This document shows, in pieces, positions 26,276 to 35,137 of a stretch of DNA of 64,000 nucleotides (position 1 is the first letter of the stretch; each line of letters starts with the position of its first letter). The DNA is from Paenibacillus sp. W2I17 (GTDB lineage Bacteria > Bacillota > Bacilli > Paenibacillales > Paenibacillaceae). The DNA lies in NCBI RefSeq assembly GCF_030815985.1, contig NZ_JAUSXM010000001.1, positions 4,340,001 to 4,404,000 on the forward strand, in the 5' to 3' direction. The notes beneath the pieces were generated by a model, which was not told the DNA's origin, did not search any database, and saw nothing but the letters and a program-made list of their open reading frames with translations. A program made the position numbers and the translations under genes.

Positions 26276-29058
26276 TACACCTGTTTGAATTCGATCCAGT
26301 CAATCTGGAGGCCTGGTTTCGTGAAGTCCAGTTTCAATTCATACAGTCCTGCTTCAAGATCTACTTTGACAAGTTTCTGTCTGATCCATTTACCTTCCGT
26401 ACCATTTGTTTGAATGGTAGTTACCAACTGGTCATTCAGGAGCAGGTTACATGCACTTTGAGCGAGTTCCGGCTCAGGGGACATGATCTGTACGATAATC
26501 CGATAATGGCCGGCCTCGTCCACTTTCATGTAGACGGGTTCAGCTACTTCAGGTTTCACCTGTGCGTTCTCAACCAGTGCCTGAGCTTGTGCAACAGATA
26601 GGGATGCATTCGCTTGGAATGAAGCGACGTTCTCCACGATCTCGTGCTTTCTGCCGGACACCGGTGCATTCATGATGAACTTGCAGATGTTAATCGCGGA
26701 ACGTTGCAGTTCTCCGCGCGTAAGTGTTCCATTTTCCAAGGATTCAATCGTGTTATCGTCCCAGCCATTAATCTCTGCGCCGTAGTTCGGCACAACCATG
26801 TAGAGATCATTCTGCGCACGAATCATCCAGTTCGTGTATTTGCGATCAGCCTCTCCACCTTCGGTCACATCGTTCATAATCGCCCACCAGTCGGTCATTA
26901 CGATACCCTCGAAATTCCATTCGCCGCGCAGGATCGTCGTATTCAGGTCGTAATTGGATGCCGCCCAGTGCCCGTTAACCGGGTTGTAGGAAGTCATGAT
27001 GGAGTTCGCTCCGCCTTCTTTTACAGCGATTTCGAACCCTTTCAGGTAAATTTCACGCAGTGCACGTTCGGAGACAACAGCATCTACTTTACTGCGGTGT
27101 TTCTCCTGATTGTTGCAGGCAAAGTGTTTCAGTGTGGCATTGGAACCACCCTTCATGATACCTTTCGTACATGCTGCGGCAAATACACCCGAGATCAGTG
27201 GATCTTCGGAGAAGTACTCAAAGTTCCGGCCATTAAGCGGGCTCCGGCGGATATTGAGTCCAGGTCCGAGCAGGGTATCCACCTGATTTCTCAGCAATTC
27301 CTGTCCTTCCATCACATACAACTCTTCAACAAGATCCTTGTTCCATGTCGCCGCAAGCAACGTACCAATGGATACCTGTGTCGCCTTCTCGCCACTATCC
27401 ATACGAATACCGGACGGGCCATCTGCCGTACATGCTACCGGAATACCGTAGTTAAACAGGCTGTCGCTGACACCACCAAATGCAGATGCCGTCCCCGAAG
27501 TAACGAGCGGACTGCTCATGCCTTCACCACGGACAATCGCCGCCAGATCCTGATCACTCAGTTGAGCGATGAAGGTTTCCAGACTCACTTTGCCAGCCTT
27601 AACGTCACTCAGCTTGTGGCCCTGATTACCCGTCTGCTCCAGCGTTTGTGGGAGATTCTGCTCAATCCGGTTCGCCATGGATATCTTACGTTTCGGTACT
27701 TCTGCATAAGTCAGTTCATAAGATCCATCTTCCTTGCGCGAACCTGGTTTCATCCGTGTAAAATCTTCAGTTGGGGCCATCGCTTCTTGCAGTTGCTCCA
27801 CCACTTGAAGAGATTCAATAATATAGCCATCCTGGCCATCAATGCTGATATGCTGCACTTGTTTCACACTGGTTCCTACATGCAGTCGGTATGTGCCTTC
27901 TTCCAATACGTACGCGGAAGCAAAACCTGTAACACCCGCATCATCATAGGATGCCATGGCATGGATCGGGAAGCTGATCGTCAGAAGTTCTGACTCGCCC
28001 GGCTGCAACAATCCTGTTTTGCCAAAAGCCACCAAAGCCTTCACCGGTTGTCCCAGTTTGCCTTGTGGTGCTTCATAGTAGACCTGCACAACCTCTTTGC
28101 CCGCATATGTTGTGCCTGAGTTGGTCACATTTACACGAACTTCAATGTAGGTTTCACCGTCTTTGGACACTGATTTTGCTTCTTCGTGCTGGGCCAAAAA
28201 CGTCGTATAAGACAGGCCGTAACCGAATTCAAACTGAACGCGCTCAGGTCGAAACGTTTCGAAATAACGATAACCTACATAGATATCTTCCTGATACAGG
28301 TTCTTGAACTCATTACCGTAGTTGCTTGTCGAAGGGTAATCTTCAATGGAATATGCAATCGTATCTGTCAGTTTACCGCTTGGTGTAACGTCCCCCGCCA
28401 GCACATCGGCAATCGCATTACCACCCTCCATACCGCCATGCCAGGAGTAAATTACGCTTTGGATCGGATGTAGATACGTTTCGTTTAACCAGCTCATGTC
28501 GATGATATTTGAGACATTCAACACAACAATTGTGTGTTCGAACTGCGAAGTAACTTGCTTCAACATCGCTTTCTCATCTTCTGTCAGTTGGTAACTTCCT
28601 GGCGCATCCGCATTATCCTGGTCTTCTCCTGCTGTACGTCCAATAACGATAATGGCTTTGCTAGACTTGCTTCTGGCCTGTGCAACCAGTTCATCCGTCA
28701 AAGGCATTTCTTTCTGATTCCATGGCTCAGCCGCCCATACTTTTCCGCCATCATCAAATGGATTTTCCTCAATCCACTTCTCATAGACAGCTGCCAGCTC
28801 TTCATTCACCGTAATATTCTTTTTGCTGCGCAGACCATCCAATAGATTCGTTGTGTAGGCCACATGAACACTACCGCCTGAACCTGTGCCGCTGCGATAA
28901 TAATTGACTTGAATCCGTCCGAAAACTGAAACGTTTTCGTTTTCACGAAGTGGAAGCACTTGGCCTTCATTTCTGAGTAAAACGGCTCCTTCTGCGGCAA
29001 CCGTACGACTAAACTCTGCAAACCCTTCCAATGGAACCCCGATTTGATGTGTGCTCAA
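26275..29058 (-). CDS. GH3 glycosidase with circularly permuted domain order
   Basis: 927 aa starting at a TTG (29056-29058) behind AGGAGGG. The usual C-terminal alpha/beta sandwich comes first (FSRTVAAEGAVLLRNEGQVLPL from residue 12; IVVLNVSNIIDMSW and GGNAIADVLAGDVTPSGKL), followed by an FnIII-like module (YAGKEVVQVYYEAPQGKLGQP). Only then comes the catalytic barrel, with LLGPGLNIRRSPLNGRNFEY, LKHFACNNQE and GIVMTDWWA, placing the nucleophile Asp at residue 723. A further 100-residue beta module (VYMKVDEAGHYRIIVQIM to the end) resembles a carbohydrate-binding domain. Permuted GH3 enzymes are known from Ruminococcus and related bacteria. No signal peptide. Likely beta-glucosidase/xylosidase activity on imported oligosaccharides. 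Confidence 0.92.
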   Translation of the reverse strand: MSTHQIGVPLEGFAEFSRTVAAEGAVLLRNEGQVLPLRENENVSVFGRIQVNYYRSGTGSGGSVHVAYTTNLLDGLRSKKNITVNEELAAVYEKWIEENPFDDGGKVWAAEPWNQKEMPLTDELVAQARSKSSKAIIVIGRTAGEDQDNADAPGSYQLTEDEKAMLKQVTSQFEHTIVVLNVSNIIDMSWLNETYLHPIQSVIYSWHGGMEGGNAIADVLAGDVTPSGKLTDTIAYSIEDYPSTSNYGNEFKNLYQEDIYVGYRYFETFRPERVQFEFGYGLSYTTFLAQHEEAKSVSKDGETYIEVRVNVTNSGTTYAGKEVVQVYYEAPQGKLGQPVKALVAFGKTGLLQPGESELLTISFPIHAMASYDDAGVTGFASAYVLEEGTYRLHVGTSVKQVQHISIDGQDGYIIESLQVVEQLQEAMAPTEDFTRMKPGSRKEDGSYELTYAEVPKRKISMANRIEQNLPQTLEQTGNQGHKLSDVKAGKVSLETFIAQLSDQDLAAIVRGEGMSSPLVTSGTASAFGGVSDSLFNYGIPVACTADGPSGIRMDSGEKATQVSIGTLLAATWNKDLVEELYVMEGQELLRNQVDTLLGPGLNIRRSPLNGRNFEYFSEDPLISGVFAAACTKGIMKGGSNATLKHFACNNQEKHRSKVDAVVSERALREIYLKGFEIAVKEGGANSIMTSYNPVNGHWAASNYDLNTTILRGEWNFEGIVMTDWWAIMNDVTEGGEADRKYTNWMIRAQNDLYMVVPNYGAEINGWDDNTIESLENGTLTRGELQRSAINICKFIMNAPVSGRKHEIVENVASFQANASLSVAQAQALVENAQVKPEVAEPVYMKVDEAGHYRIIVQIMSPEPELAQSACNLLLNDQLVTTIQTNGTEGKWIRQKLVKVDLEAGLYELKLDFTKPGLQIDWIEFKQV

Positions 29059-29270
29059 TGATTTCCCTCCTGATTGTCATCCCCATATCTACGAATCGCT
29101 ATATATAAAATGAACTAACAAAACGTACGCTCATTTGATATAAAAGATATTCTATGATCTGGTAGATTCACTTGTACATAGTCTCATATTAACAGATTCT
29201 ATAGAAGAAATTAAATTAGATTTGTGCTTTATTTATATTATTAAAAAATGTCCAGGATTAGCGGCATAAT

Positions 29271-29304
29271 AAAAAGCCACGGACGCCTGTTGTCCGTGAC
29301 TTTT
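29271..29304 (-). terminator. Rho-independent terminator of the ltrA-like gene
   Basis: On the minus strand AAAAGTCACGGAC, loop AACAGGC, GTCCGTGGCTTTTT: a long stem with U tract, about 20 bases beyond the stop. The remaining gap to 29058 is AT-rich and without a gene. Confidence 0.82.
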
Positions 29305-29324
29305 CTTGATTTTAGATCACTATT

Positions 29325-30413
29325 TCAAGTTGTAAGTTTCGCATACACCAGGAAGAATAACATCTCTTCGCCCATGATGACATAACCCGGAACCCGATAG
29401 ATCAGATCAACAAGGACAAATGCCACCAGCAACCCTACCATCACTGCCAGATGACGTGGCCGGAGTCGTAGATGTGCGTGTCTGTAACGGTGGAACACAA
29501 GTGAGGTCGACAAGAAATATAGCAGCGTTGATCCAAACACAAACCCTAGCATGAACACATAGTTTAACTGATTCTGATATAACAGCTGAATTGAAGCAGC
29601 GATCATGCTCATGGAGATGTAGATGAACAGATGGCCGTATATGATCGCTTGCCCGGCAGTCTGAATCTCTTTGCTGACCTTTTTCTCCACGTTGTCGAAG
29701 TACTGCCACCACATCGCAATGACAAAGATGGACGTAAAGGCGGCAAACAGGATGGATTTCATATCCCAATGATCGGCTTGCAGCACAGCGATAATGCTTA
29801 CCACCGATTCACCAAGCAGGATAAGTGTAAAGAGTGCGAAACGTTCCAACAAGTGATGGGTCTGAACGGGCACTTTCACCAAGTTTTTACGTCCAATCAA
29901 CGGAAGTACAATATCCACGGCAATCCCCACATACAAAATCAAGTAGCGTAACCAGGAATCGAAGAACAATGAACCTGATGAGATCAAGATCCCAATGAGG
30001 AAACAGATACCCAAGTAACGAGCGGCTTGCTGTTGATGCTCGCTTTTCGACTTGTGAACCGTCAGATACTGAATCGCCGTAAATGCCCGTGAACCGATAT
30101 ATCCAACGAAGAAGGACAGGTAGTATTGGTCAAAATGAGTAGAAAGGCTCGCCGTCATGACCATAACGGACAGAAGCTGAAGGATGAGGAATATTCGATG
30201 GATCAGGATGTCTTGACCATAGCGGTTAATAAACAAGGTCTGACCAACCCATGCCCACCAAACAGGGATAAAAATAAGCACAAACTTCATTAGATATTCA
30301 AACGTAATTACTCCGTGTTCGGCATGCAATAAGACATGACCCGCTTTGGCGACCGCTGCTACAAAGAGCAGATCGTAAAACAGCTCCAGCCAGGTAACCT
30401 TTTTCTCCATCAT
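29325..30413 (-). CDS. low temperature requirement protein A (LtrA) family membrane protein
   Basis: 362 aa with about ten TM helices, beginning MMEKKVTWLELFYDLLFVAA. WLELFYDLLFV is the LtrA-family N-terminal signature, and further conserved parts are WWAWVGQTLF, YIGSRAFTAIQYL and HLLERFALFTLILLGESVV. AAAGGAG lies nine bases before the first of two adjacent ATGs. The family was named from a Listeria cold-growth mutant, but its biochemical function is unknown. The gene stands alone between a repeat copy upstream and a terminator downstream, with no functional partner. Confidence 0.88.
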   Translation of the reverse strand: MMEKKVTWLELFYDLLFVAAVAKAGHVLLHAEHGVITFEYLMKFVLIFIPVWWAWVGQTLFINRYGQDILIHRIFLILQLLSVMVMTASLSTHFDQYYLSFFVGYIGSRAFTAIQYLTVHKSKSEHQQQAARYLGICFLIGILISSGSLFFDSWLRYLILYVGIAVDIVLPLIGRKNLVKVPVQTHHLLERFALFTLILLGESVVSIIAVLQADHWDMKSILFAAFTSIFVIAMWWQYFDNVEKKVSKEIQTAGQAIIYGHLFIYISMSMIAASIQLLYQNQLNYVFMLGFVFGSTLLYFLSTSLVFHRYRHAHLRLRPRHLAVMVGLLVAFVLVDLIYRVPGYVIMGEEMLFFLVYAKLTT

Positions 30414-30454
30414 CCTTCAATGCTCCTTTGGTTTTAATTTACACATACACTTCG

Positions 30455-30610
30455 ATGACAGAATAACCCTCCAATCGCTGTTATCCCCAGATTTTTTTCT
30501 ATTTCCTTTTCCCAAGGGAAAATCCGGGGATAAATGCAAACGCTTCGCTTTTTCAGGTTTTTTCTGTCCTCTCCGTTATTGTGTAAATGGATAGTTCAAC
30601 CTATATAGTA
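30455..30610. repeat. copy of the dispersed palindromic intergenic repeat with the longest stem
   Basis: TTATCCCCAGATTTT pairs with AAAATCCGGGGATAA (14 of 15 positions), followed by the same tail as other copies: CGCTTCGCTTTTTCAG, CTCTCCGTTATTGTGTAAAT and AGTTCAACCTATATAG. It lies between the dioxygenase stop and the ltrA-like start. Confidence 0.78.
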
Positions 30611-30622
30611 ATAGAACTATTA

Positions 30623-31579
30623 TTAATTCGCAGCTGTAGCAGGTACGAGCGTTCTGACTTCGATCGGTTGCAGATTGTCCTCAATTTGAGGACGATATTT
30701 CTCGAACCACTCAGGCAGCATCAATTTTTGTCCAAGCGAATCAGCAGGTTCATCTTTGGCAAAGCCCGGAGGATCTGTAGCAATTTCAAACAGAATGCCG
30801 CCAGCTTCTCTGAAGTAGATTGCATTAAAGTACTGACGATCCCGAACTGGAGTCGGTTGGTAGCCATACTCGCGTACAGCTTCACTCCACTGTGCATGCT
30901 CCTCATCATCTTTGGCGCGCCATGCAATATGGTGCACGGTTCCTGCGCCGCCCATACCCAGAGCCATACGGGTCACTGGAACATCTACGACATTACCGAT
31001 ATCCCCGCTGGACCGGAAACGAGCATACTCTTCATTTTCACTCACTCTGACAAATCCCAAAATTTTCTCAAGAGCATCCATCGTTCTTTGCGGGTTAACA
31101 CTGAACAGGACAGCACCGCCGAAGCCTTTGATTGCTTTATCTGTTGGAATGCCTTCGTGCGCCCAAGTGCTGGTTGCTCCCTCTTCCCGTTCAACAAGCT
31201 CAAGCCGCAGGCCTTCGCCATCTTCGAATTGAAGCAGGTCTTCATTGAAGCGACTTGTTTTGGTTACCTCAATGTTATACTGTTCCAGCCGATTCTGCCA
31301 GAAGCCAATCGACCCAGGAGGAATGACATAGGAAGTGATGCCGACCTGACCTCCGCCAATTTTGCCCCGTGGTGATCCAGCGGATGGGAAGAAGGTAATG
31401 ATGGTACCTGGGCTTCCGTGTTCATCGCCAAAATACAGATGATATACATCAGGTGCATCGAAGTTGATTGTTTTTTTCACCAGACGAAGTCCCAGAACTC
31501 CGGCATAAAAATCTACGTTAGCCTGTGGATCTCCTGCGAAAGCTGTAATATGGTGAATACCTGCTGTTTGAATAGTCAT
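30623..31579 (-). CDS. ring-cleaving dioxygenase, two-module VOC protein (MhqO/LinE-like)
   Basis: 318 aa with AAGGAGGAA ahead of the ATG. The two VOC modules are visible. Module 1 begins IHHITAFAGDPQANVDFYAG, with the first metal His and the LRLVKKTINFD strand typical of the MhqA/MhqO group. Module 2 contains TVHHIAWRAKDDEEH (metal His) and GGILFEIATDPPGF (metal Glu). Members open hydroquinone or catechol rings and in B. subtilis protect against quinones under MhqR control. No MhqR regulator is adjacent here, so induction is not shown. The gene is monocistronic. Confidence 0.9.
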   Translation of the reverse strand: MTIQTAGIHHITAFAGDPQANVDFYAGVLGLRLVKKTINFDAPDVYHLYFGDEHGSPGTIITFFPSAGSPRGKIGGGQVGITSYVIPPGSIGFWQNRLEQYNIEVTKTSRFNEDLLQFEDGEGLRLELVEREEGATSTWAHEGIPTDKAIKGFGGAVLFSVNPQRTMDALEKILGFVRVSENEEYARFRSSGDIGNVVDVPVTRMALGMGGAGTVHHIAWRAKDDEEHAQWSEAVREYGYQPTPVRDRQYFNAIYFREAGGILFEIATDPPGFAKDEPADSLGQKLMLPEWFEKYRPQIEDNLQPIEVRTLVPATAAN

Positions 31580-31710
31580 GATTAATTCCTCCTTGGTTTG
31601 GTAAGCATGTTTTGAATTGAGTAGGTGTGATAGATATTTGAGTTAGTTAATTGATTTATAGTAATTTGTATTATCTTTAAATTAAGATATATGATCTAGC
31701 GAATTGTATT

Positions 31711-31941
31711 CTAGCCGTTATTTTGATTGGCCTGTTCTTGTTTCAATTTATCAGGAGTCACGTCATCGCCGTTTGGATCATAGATGGTTGCATTCAGCAG
31801 AATGTCGTTGACCGAACCGCGAAAAGTTTGCAGATATTCCTGGCGAAGACGAACCTGTTCCTCTTTCTCCATCTCCGTCAATCCGCCCTCTTTGGCTTTT
31901 CTTGAAAGTTCATTTATTCTGGTCAATGTTGGGATAATCAT
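31711..31941 (-). CDS. DUF896 (UPF0291, YnzC-like) protein
   Basis: 76 aa reading MIIPTLTRINELSRKAKEGG and LTEMEKEEQVRLRQEYLQTF, the two-helix hairpin characteristic of DUF896/YnzC, with the RINEL and LR(Q/K)EY sequences conserved. In B. subtilis YnzC is a small SOS-region protein of unknown function. AAGGAG precedes the ATG. It stands alone between AT-rich spacers. The C-terminal tail is polar (KLKQEQANQNNG) and probably disordered. Confidence 0.9.
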   Translation of the reverse strand: MIIPTLTRINELSRKAKEGGLTEMEKEEQVRLRQEYLQTFRGSVNDILLNATIYDPNGDDVTPDKLKQEQANQNNG

Positions 31942-32121
31942 CTTGATCTCTCCTTGTGTAATGGATTAAAGATATTTGCTTTGGTTGTTATTTATATTTA
32001 AATTAAATATCTTAAGTTAAAGATAAATGATTTGTGATCGGTTGTCAACTCTTTTATCAAAATTAAAATAATTGATCCTGCTCCTCTAATCTACGCCATG
32101 TTGCTTTAACTATAAAACAAA

Positions 32122-32167
32122 AAAGGGCTAGCTCCGCAATATCTCAACCACTGCTGGACTAGCCCTT
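32122..32167 (-). terminator. Rho-independent terminator of the psp/ydj operon
   Basis: On the minus strand AAGGGCTAG and CTAGCCCTT close a long loop and are followed by TTTTGTTTT. It lies 16 bases after the last gene of the operon. Confidence 0.8.
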
Positions 32168-32182
32168 CACGTATTTATTTGA

Positions 32183-33226
32183 TTAGCCCAGCTTTTGACC
32201 ACAATTCGGACAGAAGTTGGCACCTTCATTTTTGGCTCCACAGTTCGGGCAGAAGTTTGGCTTCTTGTTGCCTTCTGTAGATGAAGAGTTACCTGAATCA
32301 CCGTTGCTATTTCCCGCTGGCTTCTGGTCGTTATTTTGATTCTGAGACGAATTGGAATTATTGTTCTGGTTTTGGCCTTGGTTCTGGTTCATGTTTTTCA
32401 TCATTTCATTGGCCATGTTCATACCCATCATCATGCCCGCCATATCCGAAGCTGCGCCGCCGCCCTGTACTTTACCGGATGAGATGCCGTCTGTCATGCT
32501 GACCTGTTGATACTTTTGCAGATTACCAATCATCTCATGCGAAGCGGTCTTTGTAATCATATCCTGAATCTCTTTCGGATAGTTGAAGCTCATCACTTGG
32601 AAACCGGTAATCCCAATCCCGATGTCCATCATCTGCATATCCAGATCTTCCTGAATACCTTTGGCAATATCCGATGCATTGGCCTGCAGGTTGAACATAT
32701 CCTTCCCTTCGCGGCTAATCCACTTCATTAGAAGCTGATCCAGCACGGAAGTGATTCGGATTTTGACATCCTCGACCAGATAACTCTGCTTGATGCCTGC
32801 AATCTTATCAATCAGGGTCACATAGTCACTTACTTTAAAATTAAATGTACCGTTGGCCCGAATCGGCATCCCGCCCGGGAGTTGTGGTGTTGGAATCAAC
32901 ACCGGACTTTGCGTGCCCCACCGCACGGTGAACTCTTTTGTATTTACAAACAACACTTCGACCCGCATGCCGCTGTTAAATCCGAATTTGAACCCTTTTA
33001 ATGTAGAAAGAAACGGAATGATCTCTGAATCAATATTGAACGATCCTTCGTCCTCGAAAATGCCTTCCACTTTACCGTTATTCAGGAAAATCGCGTCCTG
33101 ACCCGAACGGATGATGAGTTTACTCCCCTTCTTGATCTCCCGGTTACTCCATTTCCAAAATATCATGTCATCTCTAAATTCTTCCCATTCCACCACATTC
33201 GAAAACTGATTTCTGAAAAATCCCAT
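32183..33226 (-). CDS. ydjI: SPFH-domain protein with C-terminal zinc ribbon, YdjI-like
   Basis: 347 aa from the ATG at 33224-33226, chosen because MGFFRNQFSNVVEW is the standard start of the family and AGAAGGG lies upstream. The SPFH/prohibitin-like core occupies residues about 20-220, followed by a helical region (MIGNLQKYQQVSMTDGI), a Met/Asn/Gln-rich low-complexity linker (NQNQGQNQNN) and a final zinc ribbon with two CPNCG motifs. YdjI in B. subtilis is a membrane-associated partner that, with YdjG/YdjH, recruits PspA to stressed membranes. Last gene of the four-gene operon. Confidence 0.9.
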   Translation of the reverse strand: MGFFRNQFSNVVEWEEFRDDMIFWKWSNREIKKGSKLIIRSGQDAIFLNNGKVEGIFEDEGSFNIDSEIIPFLSTLKGFKFGFNSGMRVEVLFVNTKEFTVRWGTQSPVLIPTPQLPGGMPIRANGTFNFKVSDYVTLIDKIAGIKQSYLVEDVKIRITSVLDQLLMKWISREGKDMFNLQANASDIAKGIQEDLDMQMMDIGIGITGFQVMSFNYPKEIQDMITKTASHEMIGNLQKYQQVSMTDGISSGKVQGGGAASDMAGMMMGMNMANEMMKNMNQNQGQNQNNNSNSSQNQNNDQKPAGNSNGDSGNSSSTEGNKKPNFCPNCGAKNEGANFCPNCGQKLG

Positions 33227-33272
33227 ACTAATTCCCATCCCTTCTATTTAACGTAATCCGATTACTCAGTTA

Positions 33273-34073
33273 CTAAAACGACCCTCTACTTCCACTGTGT
33301 GAATGACCGCCTCGGGAGGTACCCCCGCCTCCTCCTCCGCCACCGTTGTTGTTGTTCTTCTCGATTTTGCGCTTGGTTACGGTTGTACGGATATAACGAT
33401 CCTGACGATCAATTACACTGGAATTGCTTGAATCCTCATAAGTCGCACGATTGACCGTGACACGTCCCCCGGAACGATAGGTCATCATACCAACAACAAT
33501 ACCGCCAAGAACTACAGATACTCCCAACTGAAACCAACCGTTGAACAAAATATTGTTTGGATTCACATCAGGTTCATACCCCATATATTTGTAAGAGAGC
33601 TCAATATATTTCTCAAATGCGAGTTTATAATTCCCATTGGACAATTCAGAGGTAATTCGGGTACGGATAGCATCAAGCCGCTGATCGTCCAGATACTCTT
33701 TTGCCTTATAAAACCCAGCCAAATATACTTCACGATTATTCATGTCCATCGTCAATATGACAGCATTACCATGTTCTTTATCGTATCCTAGCCTCTGCTC
33801 ATCATAAAAATCTTCAGTTAAGAGTATAACATCCTGATTCTCAACATTATTTGTTGTCAAAATAACAAAGTCTGTCTGCCGTTCCGCGCCATACTGATTC
33901 GCAAGTAGATTCAGTTCACTTATCTCCTGCTCACTCAGCAGGTCGGCCTCGTCGTAGATGAGATTTTTGCTCTCCGCTGCGGATGCCGATGACATGGGAA
34001 TCAACGGAGCGACAAGGGTTATCATAAGTAAAATGAGCGTAGCCATCACGGCCAGAGAGGTTCTTTTTCTCAT
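33273..34073 (-). CDS. ydjH: TPM-domain membrane protein, YdjH-like
   Basis: 266 aa starting at the ATG at 34071-34073, which overlaps the stop of the preceding gene as ATGA and has GGAGGTGG upstream. It has a signal peptide (LAVMATLILLMITLVAPLIP with SSASAAES cleavage region) and an extracytoplasmic TPM domain (NLIYDEADLLSEQEISELNL, NAVILTMDMNNREVYLAGF). A TM helix (FQLGVSVVLGGIVVGMMTY) and a basic cytoplasmic tail ending in a Gly-run and a GHSHSGSRGSF segment follow. This matches YdjH. Translational coupling with YdjG suggests a fixed ratio; the two proteins form the membrane part of the PspA-recruiting complex. Confidence 0.9.
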   Translation of the reverse strand: MRKRTSLAVMATLILLMITLVAPLIPMSSASAAESKNLIYDEADLLSEQEISELNLLANQYGAERQTDFVILTTNNVENQDVILLTEDFYDEQRLGYDKEHGNAVILTMDMNNREVYLAGFYKAKEYLDDQRLDAIRTRITSELSNGNYKLAFEKYIELSYKYMGYEPDVNPNNILFNGWFQLGVSVVLGGIVVGMMTYRSGGRVTVNRATYEDSSNSSVIDRQDRYIRTTVTKRKIEKNNNNGGGGGGGGTSRGGHSHSGSRGSF

Positions 34074-35101
34074 AAGAATCCACCTCCCATCATCCAGGAA
34101 ACCAGCTTCAGTGACAACAACGAGACCGCAGAGACTCCTGCGAACCATCCTGCCACTTTGGCTTTGCTGATCGGTGGTTTGCCGACCACTTTACCTGTCT
34201 GACCATTCATGGCAAAGGTATACTGTGCCCGATTGTAGTCATAGTTGACCATCCACACCGGGAGCAGCACATAGTCTGCATTTTTGAGCGTAGTATCAAT
34301 CTGTTTGTCCGTGTAGCTCACGCTGCTATAACCGGACACGGTTGAAGCAATATAAGAATCAATGTACGATCTCGTTTTATCCTTGGCCCGTGGAAAAAGT
34401 TCCTCGTCCGTATAACTGTATTTTTCCGCAATGTACCCCGCCAGATACGGGGTCTTGAACAATTTCAGCTGATTATATGGAAATGGCTCCAGCTTATCCA
34501 TCAGTTCATCCTTCATTTTCTCCGATGCATCGATGGGCAGGTTCACGTAATTCAGCCGAATCCGGCGGTATATATCGAAATGCTGTGTTTCCGTGTAATG
34601 GTAGTCGCCCTGGGTGTAGGATCTGACCTTGGTGCCACGACCATGCACTTCGATTTTGTTATGTAACTCGTACAACCAGAACGGCACGTACATGCCGGTA
34701 ATGCTCTGAATCCGATCGGCGGACATGAAGCCACTTGGCGTTAACAGGCCGTTTTTGCACCACTTTTTGAAAGCCTGCTTGGCTTGATCCTTGTTGATCG
34801 AAAAGGGAATCACCATCGCAGGGGCCAGATTGCCCGTCAGCCGATCACTGAGTACAACCGCTGCACCGCAGAAACTGCAGGTCGTCGCACTGGTCTCCGG
34901 TTCTGTCACGATGTCAGCTCCGCAGCTGTTACAGTGGTATTCCTTGACCTCATTTTCGGTGAATACTTGTCTCTTCAAGGGATCGGGGATCTGCTCTATG
35001 TTGTCCTGGCGGCCGCAGCTGGGACAGGATAATGCACCTGACACACTGTCAAAGATCATACCACTGCCGCAGTTTGGACATTTATATTCAATAACCGGCA
35101 T
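34070..35101 (-). CDS. ydjG: zinc-ribbon membrane protein, YdjG-like
   Basis: 343 aa. Two zinc ribbons occupy the N-terminus: YKCPNCGSGMIFDSVSGALS with CPSCG, and EYHCNSCGADIVTEPETSAT with CSFCG (about residues 4-85). A central domain of the TFIIB-zinc-finger-protein type follows (MVIPFSINKDQAKQAFKKWC, YVPFWLYELH, VLLPVWMVNYDYN). One C-terminal TM helix, VAGWFAGVSAVSLLSLKLVSW, anchors it. This is the YdjG architecture from the B. subtilis ydjFGHI operon. AGGTGAGCAG precedes the ATG; it lies 36 bases after the PspA gene and is coupled to YdjH by an ATGA overlap. Confidence 0.9.
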   Translation of the reverse strand: MPVIEYKCPNCGSGMIFDSVSGALSCPSCGRQDNIEQIPDPLKRQVFTENEVKEYHCNSCGADIVTEPETSATTCSFCGAAVVLSDRLTGNLAPAMVIPFSINKDQAKQAFKKWCKNGLLTPSGFMSADRIQSITGMYVPFWLYELHNKIEVHGRGTKVRSYTQGDYHYTETQHFDIYRRIRLNYVNLPIDASEKMKDELMDKLEPFPYNQLKLFKTPYLAGYIAEKYSYTDEELFPRAKDKTRSYIDSYIASTVSGYSSVSYTDKQIDTTLKNADYVLLPVWMVNYDYNRAQYTFAMNGQTGKVVGKPPISKAKVAGWFAGVSAVSLLSLKLVSWMMGGGFL

Positions 35102-35137
35102 CTGCTCACCTCAATGTTAACGAAATGGTGTAACGTA

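Noticed and set aside
26644..27993. Plus-strand open frame of 449 codons opposite the permuted GH3 gene
   Set aside because: Mirror frame of a conserved gene; no ribosome site and no recognisable domain.
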